64,000 nucleotides of DNA from Lineus longissimus (taxonomy: Eukaryota; Nemertea; Pilidiophora; Heteronemertea; Lineidae), in NCBI RefSeq assembly GCF_910592395.1, contig NC_088310.1:6269501-6333500 (forward strand). The letters are read 5' to 3'. How positions within the stretch are numbered: position 1 is the stretch's first letter; each line of letters starts with the position of its first letter. The translations under genes and the position numbers were made by a program. The notes below the pieces were generated by a model. The model saw nothing but the letters and a program-made list of their open reading frames with translations, was not told where the DNA came from and did no database searches. Shown here in pieces: positions 1-11,300 of this stretch.

Positions 1-1014
1 GCCAACAATAATTCCATCAATCATGTCTGCCAGTAATTAGTGGTTCCCAACAGTCAACCACAAACTACAGCAAACCGTCTATAAAGCATAACATAACACT
101 TTTTATTTTCCCAATGTTCTCAAGGCCTATATGTGACATTCTCATTCACTTTTTTCAATTGTCCATTCACGATTTCAGAGTTATTAATTCATTTCAATAA
201 AATGGCTACACATGTATGACCTACATTTCACATGAAATATCATTTATCAATATGGCCCTTTGTGCGTGGAAAGGTAGTTACCATGTATGGACTCATGTTT
301 CGTCTGTAAAATCTTATGTTTCGTCTATGATTGTGACTTTGTGATAATGCAAGAATGATAACAAAAAACACATTAATAAGATATCAATTTAACATAATCA
401 TATGTGTGTCAACCAGGTATCAAAAATATCATTACATTTCTTACTGTAGGCCTATATATGTATGTATTAATGTACTAGGTACTAGGTGTACTAGGGACTA
501 TAGCTATATACAGTAGAACCTCTCTATCAAGGACACTCCTGGGACTGACAAATGCTGTCCTTGATAGGGAGGTATCCTTATTAGAGAGCCTGGTCAGAAT
601 GAATGAAGACAACCAATTTGGGACCAAAAAGTGTCCTTAATGGAGGGGTGTCCTTAATAGAGAGGTGTCCACTAAGGGAAGTTCCACTGTATATACTAGG
701 CAGGGATGCATTCAGTGTCCCAAACTACCACCAAAACTAAGTGCAATTGGGCAGTAACCTGACCTGGCAGACCTGGAACACTTTTGATCTACCTGTTCGA
801 ATATACATATGCCTTATTGGGGACTAAACCTCCTGCTACACCAGCCTGAGGGACACAAAATAATTTAATTTTGACTTGGTTGAATCCACTTACTCTACAA
901 GCACGCTTGTCTAGGCTGAGGGAATTAATGACCTGCTGTGAGGGTTCGTTAAGAAGACATAGAGTTAAAGCAAAACGCAAAGAATGGCAGGCAATAATTA
1001 AATTAAGGGTTTAC
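1..1014. other. Intronic or downstream DNA of the IGFBP gene
   Basis: AT-rich sequence downstream (minus sense) of the IGFBP first exon, presumably its first intron. Apart from the MITE at 511-689 I see no exon with plausible splice sites. A 63-codon minus-strand frame at 789-980 has no recognisable domain. Confidence 0.5.
511..689. mobile_element. MITE-like element with terminal inverted repeats and TA duplication
   Basis: A 179-bp segment begins CAGTAGAACCTC and ends with the imperfect reverse complement (GGGAAGTTCCACTG). It is flanked by TA on both sides (509-510, 690-691). The interior holds several copies of a motif like GTCCTTAATAGAGAGGT in both orientations and has no ORF. TA target duplication with CAGT termini is typical of Tc1/mariner-pogo/Tigger non-autonomous elements; that superfamily placement is an inference. 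Related copies lie at 60531-60591 and 63315-63567. Confidence 0.7.
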
Positions 1015-1354
1015 CTAGAATATTAGAAATCACGTCTGTCCTGTTTTCAGGTTTGAAGTCCTTCGGTTTGCAAACTCCAAATAAAGTATCCAGAGACTGT
1101 ATAGATCCAAAGCATACTAGCCCGTCGGCGCAGCGTCCGAAGGCATCGAATGGACCCCCGCACGTGTCGTTCTCCATCCTCGCGCACACATGGCAGCATC
1201 TGCACTGGTCCAGGATAATGTCTCCTGGACAATCAACCGGTTTCTCGCAAAGCGTTGTGTCACAGTCATTACAAACTAGCTGACCACGGACTGCACCCCC
1301 ATGAAGGCCGCACAAGAACACGAACACAAGAAATCCATAAATCTGACAGTCCAT
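1015..1354 (-). CDS. Secreted IGFBP-domain protein, first exon (partial gene)
   Basis: The reverse strand encodes a signal peptide (about residues 1-24, hydrophobic core GFLVFVFLCGL) followed by a cysteine-rich IGFBP N-terminal domain. Its cysteines have the family spacing: a CNDC start, the central CRCCHVCA block in place of the usual GCGCC, and CADGLVC near the end. The start is the ATG at 1354-1352. The exon ends at 1015 at a donor reading CTAG|GTAAAC on the reverse strand, so the rest of the gene lies toward position 1 and beyond; no convincing second exon is visible. IGFBP domains bind insulin-like peptides in IGFBPs, but the fold also occurs in CCN, IGFBP7/SIBD-type and kazal-containing proteins, so ligand and subfamily cannot be assigned. 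The open frame runs 17 bases past the donor to 998 and is taken as intron. Domain assignment is sure; gene extent is not. Confidence 0.85.
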
Positions 1355-2401
1355 AGCTAACGGTTATGCTGCGTCTGAGATTAGCTGCACGTGCCTCCCG
1401 CGTTAAATTTGAGATCTGAGATTGTGACTGCGTCGCACCACTGTCCGCTATTTCTAAACATTTCAAGCGAATTTTGAGAGTTCCCGCTGTCGTAGATCAA
1501 AGTGATGAGGTGACCTCTCTAACACTTCCAATCTAAGCGCTGTATCAAGTATTGCAAACCCTTGACGACATCCGACGTTTACCCCTTTATGACAGGCACA
1601 AGACTGAAAGCCGTCTGCTCGCCACATTACACATAAAAGCAATCGCTATCATAGATAGAGGGCGCGGACTTATGAAAATGTCCAAATTTCGAAATAACAG
1701 TTCGTAAGTGCTACCGTCTGTTGCAAATTGTGACTAACTAAATAAGTAATGTTAAGTTACGAGATGAGAATGTGTCCATAGGAAAACCACTTCAATCAAA
1801 AGTTATAGTCAAACGTGTACTATATATAGTGTAAAAACCGTTGTTGGTAGAATGTTCATGTTAATTATTACTGATACGTCTCACAACCGCAATCTCACTG
1901 TATATATTATACCCGTTTCTTTAGCCTACAAAATACCAGAAGGAATGACAGACGGCAGCCTCTCTAGACTCCTGGGGCAGTCCATTTCGTCATCCTGGTA
2001 GTCTCTTCTTATTATCGGCGAAAGAACGAGGTGCCCCGGAGGCGGAGTGGCAGCCTTTGGACCATCAGGTGACACTACACTCCGGACGCAGTCAGTGGAC
2101 CTGCCTCGTCCCTTGCCCAAAGTAAGGGAGATTGATGAAGTAATGGACTACCTCAGGGGTCCATCATGAACCTTTTGAACGATTTGCCTTTAACCTGAAG
2201 ATGATGAATACATCTCTTTTGATATTTTCATGGAATTTTGCTTTTCTTATGACGTATATGCAACGTGGATTGTGTTCAAAGATATAAAGAAGAAGAAATG
2301 ATGACACTTAATGTATCGTCAAGGATTTGCTTAAATTAGTCGCTTTTAGAACATGCACCGCAGGGCAACATAAATCATGTGGTAGCGGTGAAACCTTAGA
2401 G
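1355..2401. promoter_or_regulatory. Divergent intergenic region between IGFBP and vWA-AhpD genes
   Basis: About 1.05 kb separates the start codons of two divergently transcribed genes and must contain both promoters and 5' UTRs. I cannot assign a TATA box or a defined motif. The stretch 1930-2110 is more GC-rich than its surroundings and carries a 64-codon minus-strand frame that resembles nothing I know. Confidence 0.45.
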
Positions 2402-5400
2402 ATGACGAAATCAAGCAGTGTGATCGTCCTCTATGTTTTTATGGCATTTCTAACATCATTTTTGGACAATCCGGACGCAAGTAAACCAAAAGGTACGTAA
2501 ATTTATCAGTTCCTTCTATCCCATGCTTCTTTTCAGGTTGCAGCACTACATAATTATATATGTTTCCGCTGCCAGTATCATGGAATAAAGTTAGCAATAT
2601 AAGTTTGGCTTAAGCAATTTGGAAACCTTGGCAACTCTTAACGGGTTTCGATCCTTAACGTATCACGCTTTCTATCTCTACTGTTCCTCTATTTTAGTTT
2701 GCAATACCTCGGTCAAGGGCGACGTCTTTCTCTTGGTGGACATCACGAATAACTTGGCCAACGCGGGACAAGGAGTCAGCAACTTCATTCAATTCTTGAA
2801 GGCATTGATCAACAGGCTAACAGTTGGCGGAAAGGCCATACGTATAGGAATCATTTTCTACGATGACAGAACCATTCTGGTGTCCAACCTGACCTATAAT
2901 GTTTCAGAAATTCAACAGAAAATCGCCGGAATGCAGAGTGATAGAGATCCCGAGTCGTCCAATTTGTACCAAGCGCTAAAATTTCTATTATACAAGTAAA
3001 CAAATACAGTAAACTCCTAAAATTTCGCGAACATTTCATATTCGCGGATTTCGCGCATAATCTGGATTCGCAAAAATAAAAATCACGAAAATATTTCTTA
3101 ATTTTTAATCTCCAAATTCGTGGGCGCGCGTATGACTGTAGACTGCATGACCGTCTCTGCATGACATGTCATCATTTCTGTCGGCCTCGTTTGTAGAGAC
3201 TCCACTTTACCCTCACACTGACACTGTATGAGAGGAGGTGTCCAAAATCCAGATATCGGAGGATGACTTTTATCAATCACTGTCACTGTATCAAAATCTA
3301 GGTCCAGTTTCGGCCGCCTTTTTCAGTAATTATCTCACTCTATTATTTTTTTGGATTGTTTCTAGGGGATTCAAGAAGAAGGTTGGTTCCAGACCAGTAC
3401 CTCGCATTGGCCTGATCATCTCAAGCGAATGGCCAAATGTAGACGACGTGGACAAAGACGCTGTCCTGAAGTTGAAAAGTATGGGGGTCAGGCTTCTCTA
3501 TGCCGGTGACAAAGGAAAAGACACCATGACTAACTTCGTCTCCAAGCCGGCGAAAGAAAATATGTTCTTTCTGAGCCAGTATGGTATTGATGCGATCCAG
3601 AGCGCTTCGGTTATTGCTTCGAAAATATGTGGACGACTGGCGAAGTTTCAGTCAAAAAGGACAACTGAGACCTCGTCAGTTGGGGCACCTTCATCATCAG
3701 CTGAGACGCCCAGTACATCATCAGCAACTGCGACAAATATACCACCAACTTGGGCGACAGGTACATCATCAATTACTGGGAGGACATATACATCATCAAC
3801 TGAGATGCCTTTCTCTGCAACCGGTAGGTCAAAATGATGCGTAAATCGTCGGTTACGAACCATACTAGCGTATCACTCATCGTTGTACAGCTTTTTCGTC
3901 AGGTCAGGTGTCTGACAGAGTGAAAAGTTAAGTCAATGAGGTCTCATCTATCTGTTGTTGAAGCAGTCATATAGCCCTCCGACTTTTGCTAGGGGAGACA
4001 AAAAAACAGTACTTCTACTTACATCCCTCTAATACATATACTTTGAAATGTCTAGCCCCTGTCAGTGTTACGATATCACCGCGAGGAAAGAAACCCATTT
4101 CTCATGCTCCCGACGAAAGGACGCTTGTAACACCCACACCGGAGGCAGTCAACAAGAGCCAAAAGAAACCAGTTATTTCTCCTGATTCTCTTGACGGAAA
4201 ATTGTTTGTAACATCCTCAACCCGAGAAGGCGACAAGAGCCCCAAGAAACACAATTCCCGATATGATTCTCCAGAAATGGCGTTCGAACCAAATGACCAG
4301 ACCGTCAAAGCAAGAATGATGGAAGTGAAAGCACAGGTGCGCTTTTTATTTCCTTACCCAGTGACAACGAGGCATCAGCACCGTCCACATCAAGCATAAA
4401 AACCGTACCGGATTATTTTTTGTTAAACTCCTACAGAAATGTACGTCATCATATACGAAAAAAAAGAGGGAGGAGAGAATTAACACCGGGTCTGCATAGA
4501 CTCGTTGATCAAATCCATTGGCAAAAACGACGTTTTTCGGCTACAAATATCTCAGAATTTTATTTTTGCTCTCAGTCTCCTGACGCATCTGGGTGTTTCG
4601 CCTCAAAATTTTGTTCCCCTGTCAGACGGCCAAAGGGTGTTATAGCGAGTGGATGTGTAAAAAGAGTAAAAGTAGCAAGTCCAAGGACGAACAGCACCGA
4701 AAACTTGAATTACAGTTGGCCGTCGAAACCGTCTCAATCTATACCTCTCATTTATTTCAGATGGGTTTTCTGCCAAATGCCTTGAAAGTATTCGCTCGTC
4801 GTCCTGCCGAATTCAAAACATTTTTCAACCATCACGATACTTTGATGGCTGACGGAAAGGGTAAGCTAGGTATCATAGGTAACTGACTTACTGATGGAGA
4901 CTGAGAAAGAGCAGTGTCCCTATAGTGCTGAAATTATGTTCTGAATATCTTCATAGCTCAAACAAGGTTGTCATATTTTATCCCACTTCATATTATTATT
5001 AAACAAGCTGTCACAAATTTTCAGTGTTTTGGATGTGATACAAATTGGACTGCTCAGGTCAGCCTTCGATCCCAACAGTTTCGTCCGGATCGTCTGCCAA
5101 AGTTCATGTCTTGGGACCCTCAGAATTGTGAAGAAGTCTCATTTTAATTTCAGGCAACTTGACGAAGACGGATAAGGAAATGATAGCTATTGCTACTGGT
5201 GCTGCTAACAAGTGCGTTTACTGCGTAATTCAACACAGTGCGATGCACCGGAACTACTCGAAGAACCCGCTACTGGCGGAGCAGGTAAGGACATTGACAA
5301 TCTCATCAGAAACACATATTGACCCTCAATATATTGACATACAACGGGCGTCAATATGGGCGGAGGCTACGGAGGCGATACCGCTGGAAGTTCAGTATGC

Positions 5401-6043
5401 AACTAGACGTGGCATAGCACCGACTCAGTACTCACTCCTTCGGAACGCTGTCCCAAGGACTCCGCACAGTAGGTTGTCCTTACAGAAGAAATAGTCCGGA
5501 CACAGTGGATCGGCGTCTTCCCTTACTAAAGGAAGAAGACTGCCTCTAGTCTAGGTGCTTGAAAGAGCAAGATAATGCTCGGAGAGCTTGAGAACTATCC
5601 GGTGCGGTCGTTCGCTACGCTGCGCGTGACCTTGCCAATGACGTTTGTCTCAAATCCATGTTATAATAGTTGTGCAATGACTTAGTATTGCCATCTTCCC
5701 GGACAGCTGTCGTCGTTAGGCATGTCGTTAGCTCCTGCGTATGAGCCAGTTGCCTCAGCAGACTCCTTTGATTTCATTACAGATTGCAACAAATTGGAAG
5801 CAAGCAGAACTAAACAGTCGTCAAAAGTCTATCCTTCGCTTTGCCATGGCCGTATGTCATACAGAGACCATAACGGAGAAACATTTTAAGGATTTAGAGA
5901 AGCATGGGCTGACGAAAGAGGATGCGTGGGACATCGGAGCAATTACAGCCTTCTACTCCATGGAGAATAGGATAGCTCTTGTAGCAAATGTTAAGCCGAA
6001 TAGGGAGTTCTATGCAATGGGGCGGGGTATAAAGTCAACCTGA
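2402..6043 (+). CDS. Secreted vWA domain-AhpD/CMD-like peroxidase fusion protein, 7 exons
   Basis: Exons 2402-2492, 2698-2995, 3366-3823, 4056-4336, 4761-4860, 5154-5284 and 5783-6043 splice into 539 codons plus TGA with matching phases (1,2,1,0,1,0). Residues 1-27 form a signal peptide. About 31-220 is a von Willebrand A domain (GDVFLLVDITNN strand, AGQGVSNFIQFLKALI helix, then KSMGVRLLYAGDKG). Its metal site is eroded: DxTxN replaces DxSxS. A Ser/Thr-rich then Lys/Pro/Ser-rich linker follows (about 225-355). Residues 360-539 match the AhpD/carboxymuconolactone decarboxylase 'peroxidase-related enzyme' family: MGFLPNALK, the redox motif C430-x2-C433-x3-H437, KNPLLAEQ, and WDIGAITAFY near the end. 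AhpD uses the two cysteines and histidine in thiol peroxidase chemistry; here the enzyme would be extracellular. Alternative: two genes, the vWA protein ending at the in-frame stop 3835-3837 if intron 3 is retained, and an AhpD gene starting at the Met in exon 4 (M-A-F-E-P). The open, in-phase exon 4 favours one gene. Confidence 0.72.
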
Positions 6044-8379
6044 TGGTGGTTCTGGTTAGACTAATGACTAATGACTAATGACTTATAGGCCTAACCAAAA
6101 TTGGGACATCGGTACCCAACACTAATTGTGGTTGTTTCCCCCCAGTCGTTTCGCTCCCTGGGACTTTTAGTGTTGGGGATTAGAGTGTGATTCTGGGCAA
6201 AGTCTATATTCTCTTGTAGTCATATCATGAGTGAGATTTGAGACTTATTTCGGGAGTTATGTTGGTGTCTTGATATCAGTCATAAGCATCCAGGCCATGG
6301 CCATCTTTTGACACATCAACTGTCTGTGCAGTCGCATCAGACTACCTTGAGACCTAGGCAAAGTCACTTTTTTCTTGCATCACTTGGTCAAGTAAATGAT
6401 TCTTTCCCAATTGTGGTGGGATTTTGGGCAGGATACTTGTGTGTTTATTTATTGGTCATCTTGGGTCGCTAAGATCATGGAGAGAGCACTTGTTTGCCTT
6501 GGTCATTAAATGATCTGGAGGTTGCCATTATAAAACTCCTCTGTTCCTTCCTTTCGTCTCCCCTTGTATGAGGCATGTGGTTGAGAATGATATTGGGCGA
6601 GTCAGTTGTCTTTCTTATTGATTTGTCATTTAGAGTGTCGCCTTGTGAAACCCATCTCTATTTGTCCATTCTACAAAAATATCAATTCTCGGTGTGGACG
6701 AAAACAGTCCCCAGGCATTAGCCTCAATTAACCGCCATGTGTCGACATTGTAGTGTGATGTGGTGACAATGATGAGCATGTTGAATTGATCTTGGTGGAC
6801 TAGTTTATTGTGCTGTTATTTCTGACCTTTTTTTTCGGATAACTGATGAGATGAATGATTCAGAGCGGACAATTTTGTTAATGTTTATCCTCATCAGCGA
6901 AGGAGTAAAATATAGTTCTGGAGTCGCTACAGGTAAGGTCTCAAAATGGTTTGACCAAATTTGGCGAAAATTAAACCTACAATGATAAGTAACAAAAATG
7001 TCTTGATACCAATTAATTAGGATAAGGCTGCTGTTTAGACTAAGATGAACATCCAGTCATGATACCTTATCTGAGTGTAATCATTGGTTTTATGCTATTA
7101 CACATTATTGACTTGATACTGTGAAACCATTCATTGCCAATTTTGTATTATGATGCACGCCCCACTAGTATGTGAATTTCATCCCCCAATCCCCTAATTA
7201 TGATGCCCATTTATGAAGCGATCAACCAGTGTGACCTTTGTCTATCATATATCGGACCATTATCTAAGTTTGTAACTGTTGTTGAAACAAATATGTTATG
7301 TCTTGGCACACAAGTGGTTAAATTCAATAGTTGTTTTACGGCTATGTGACCGGACCAAATGGAATGTAAAATGCAAATTGAAGAGCAAATAGCCAGAGAA
7401 CATGTATTAGCAAACGATTACAGGTTGCAATATCAATATTCTGTTCCTGGCGTGTTTTATAGTTGCATACTTTTGGCAAAGAGAAATATGACATTGGTAA
7501 ATATTGAGAAATATATTTCAGTTGGTCGTGTTTTAATGTATAGGAGAGCATCGCCTTGAGAACCTGATTTTGTGCTGCAGGCTTTCTCTAATATCAGTTT
7601 TAATTATTCCTGACCAATAATTTTTTTTTTCTAAGAGCATACTGGTATATCTGAATTTTTGCGTGTTTCTTCTCTAATTATGCACATCACATGTTCTAAA
7701 CTGTATTTTGCAAATGCCAGGGAAGAATGCTATCTCTTTTACAAAATGAGAATACATCATGGCTTGCCACAACTAAACTCTTGGTGTTTATCATGAACAA
7801 ATCAGCATGCCTATTCTAAATAATATTAGTTATATCTCATCATTGTAAAAAAAAATGTGTCCTTCATAAGTTTGTCGATCTAATCCAAGCCTTGGGCGAA
7901 AAGGGTTAAATTCATTATCGAGACTAATCATTGTTAAAAACGTGTCCTTGGTAAGTTTATTAATCTGCTTAATCCAAGCCTGGGGCGAAAAGGGTTAAAT
8001 TCATTATCGAGACTAATCATTGTTAAAAACGTGTCCTTGGTTAGTTTATTAATCTACTTAATCCAAGCCTGGGGCGAAAAGGGTTAAATTCAGTATGGAG
8101 ACTTTGCGTTCTTCCAACATGATCAGATCAGGGCGATTATCTTTTCTGCGAAGCTGTAGTTTAATATGTTTTAAGAGTTATATGCTTATTAAAACATTCC
8201 AAGAACTTCCTAGGACATTTAGAATAGATTGATTATTGGTGACACCAGACCTGGTGAAAAAAGAGCACCAGTTTTGCTTCGAGGTAAACATTGTTGAATC
8301 TTTCATAAATAATATGAACGTTATTGCTAAAAGACTTGTTCAGTCTCCGTAATTCGTGAAATAATCTACTACGACCTTC
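6044..8379. other. Intergenic DNA without a recognisable gene
   Basis: About 2.3 kb between the vWA-AhpD stop and the cadherin start codon. It contains a short (GACTAAT)n run at about 6060, AT-rich sequence, and an 89-bp tandem repeat near the end. Overlapping 66-69-codon frames near 7350-7560 on both strands have no domain features. No canonical AATAAA was found soon after 6043; an ATTAAA lies at 6505-6510. Confidence 0.5.
7850..8095. repeat. 89-bp tandem repeat, about 2.8 copies
   Basis: The anchor GGGCGAAAAGGGTTAAATTC recurs at 7894, 7983 and 8072, a constant 89-base period. Units two and three are nearly identical, and unit one is more diverged with small deletions. The unit carries no ORF. 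It lies about 300 bases upstream of the cadherin start codon. Confidence 0.9.
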
Positions 8380-11300
8380 ATGTTGGAAACAATCATCACA
8401 CTATTCTTCATTTTCTTACACGCCGTGCTGCACTATAACCAAACAACACAAGCAAAAATGCTTGTCAGACGTAAGTCTTACTTCAGCTTCTATCTGATCA
8501 TCTACTCTGTGCTGCAGTGGTTTACAACTTCTTTTTATGTAAAATTTACATGCTTGGGCCATACCTAACCGGCCATACCTAAGAGTAACCGGCTAGTAAT
8601 GCCATACCTACCAGTTTATTAATCTACTACTGTCGTCTACCAGTCTCATTACACCAAATCTGTTGAAAACGTGTCATCCTGGTAAGTTGGGTTTTTCTGT
8701 CCTGTAGTGGTAAACATCATATAGTTCATTTGAAGCTGTTCTAAGTTGTAGCCCAGAAAGATATGAATTTCTTCCCACCTATCTGATTGCCACCCTTTCT
8801 TACAAAACACTTCCCAAATAACACGGTACGGAAAGCTGCCCCCGATTGACAGTGAGTCGTTCTACTGATGTACAGGTTGGCCACGTACCCATCTTAGAAG
8901 AATATGTATTGCTATTTCAGATGTGGAAGTGATAGTGTTCAACGAACCTAACAATGTGGTGATGTTGATGGATGTCCAGGCAACACTCACATTTGAAGTG
9001 ACGGTCAAGAATAACAATGCCAATACGGATATTAAGAAGGCAGCTGGTGCTGGGAAGGAGAACTTCCACCTCAAGTTTGTGCTCTCGGATGTTGATGTGC
9101 GTAACACTGGTACTGCCTCAAACATCCTTGGAATAGCAGCCTTTGACAATGCAGATGTGACAGTCAGCCCATCTAATGATGTCCAAGTTGGCCTCATAGC
9201 TGGGAGGACCAAGTTGCTTAAAGGCGCAGTGAAGGTCAAGATTCCAAATGATGCTACCAAGTGTGCTGGTATACGGTATCTTTGTGTTAACTCGTTGCCA
9301 AAGACCAATGAATATCCTGAGGACAAAACTCGGTTGTTGAATAATTGGAAATGTAAGGATGTGACGGACCAGGTGTCATGCGGGATAGGTGAGTGTAATA
9401 AATCAGGCAAACCTTGCCTGGGCTGCTACTAGCTGCTTCTTGAATCATGTCGCAAAATCTGCCATACCGCATATCGCCACCAATACAAAATGACGACTTG
9501 GAGTTGACAAGCAACTTTCACAAGTAGCCTTGTCAGCAAATCATTGGTTTTGGTCAGAAAAGTTTGGAAGTGTTGTTCAGTTTTAAATAGCACAATGCAT
9601 GTTTTGCACCTGCTCAACGTAGCTCAAAGCTTATACAATGAAAGATGTATGCTATGCTAAATATTACCAAGGTTTGTTTTCATTGTGTCTCATCACTTTT
9701 CTCTCCCACCAGACGTTGAGGCTGTGTCCTTCACGACCTTACCAACTGCCTCAAGCCCGCTCGTTGGACCACTCGGAAAGAAAGGCATCGCATTCATCCT
9801 TCAGATAAGGAACAGGGCTAAGAGTGGCCCAGGTTATGATATTCCTGCAGTTTCATCTCCGAGAAAGAACTTTGCTCTGACATCATTTTACAGCACCGCA
9901 AGCATCCCAACTGCTACTCTGTTAGGTGTGAAAGCTAACACACTAACGATTTCAGACTCTGAGCTGAGGATTGGTCTGCCTGGGGTGAATGGGGCCGGTG
10001 CTACTACTCCCATCTCTGGTAGCATAGATTATGCAGCCATGACAGCTACGCACTGTCCAAATGCGAAATTCGTTTGTGTCAAAATTGTAGCAGCCGGCAC
10101 AGCTTCTTATACTGAGGCAGCCGCCACCCTGACTGGCGTTGGAACCAATACGATTTGCCATTCACTTGCCGGAGTCCGAAGTTGCGCCCCGGGTAGGTTA
10201 TAAAGGTAGCACATCATATGTGAATGTTCAGTGTGTTCATATTTTGTCGTAACCAAAGCCCTGTCGGTTTCTTTCATGATTTTTAATGAGAACGTCTGAA
10301 ACAATCTGATGATCTGCCTGAGAAACTGTTTTCTCAGCCCTCACAGCTACTGAGAGTGCTGTAAAACACCAATGAATAGGTAAGAGGAAAAGTCCTTATC
10401 TAGCTGGAGGAAAAGTCCTCATATAGCTGACACATGTGGTGATGCTCGTAATTAGAGATAGTTTTGACAAGATATAGCATGGTGACGTTTTCTGTCTTCA
10501 CAGACCCACAACCGAGCAGTCTTGTTCTCTCAACCAACCTAGCAGTTGGAAAAACCACAACGGCTTCCTTTACCATGAAGATAAAGAATGTGAAGACTAC
10601 CCCTGTACTAGAAGATGTGATTTATCTCGCAGTGTCACCGAATTACAACTACAAGGTAACACGATTTTCAATGAATGATACACTTCATTCAAGTATAGAT
10701 TTTGACCTTTATCCTATGTAAATACTGTCATATCCATGATTCAGCCTTGATCACATTGAGATTTGGAACACTTCACATTTCAGGTGGAACTGAAACTCTC
10801 AGATGTTGATATGAATGCTGCTGGTACGACAAATAGCCTCGGACTTCCATTGATCCCAACCACCTTGTCCGACACGGACCGCCGCAAAGCCCTTGGTCTC
10901 AACACCGCTGCAGAAATATCCGTCTCGGGCACTGCGGTGATTCCGCTCACCTCTTCAGCATGTGAGGCCGTTAGGTGGCTCTGCGCTTTCCTATGGCCAG
11001 GCTCTGGTGCAGGTTATTTGGACTCTTCATCGGTTGTCACTCCCAAAGATCTGAAGCCCAATACCACATGTGTCGACATACTAAACAAGAAAGGTTGCAC
11101 ACCAGGTAAGTACCACATTCTCTTTCATATCAGGAATTCATTTCCTTTATGTATGGGGGGTTGCTGGTCATAATGCCATCAGGTCTCATTTATCACACAC
11201 TTCTGAATGTTGATTTTGGTGAAATATTAAAATTTTCCTCAGATATCAGAGAAGAATGAGTAGAATGAGAACCAACCTTGCCTCGGGGAATGTGCATTCT

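Noticed and set aside
3238-3365. Extending the vWA exon back to 3238
   Set aside because: The upstream frame has no vWA similarity and the acceptor TTTCTAG at 3365 restores phase with the preceding exon, so the exon starts at 3366.
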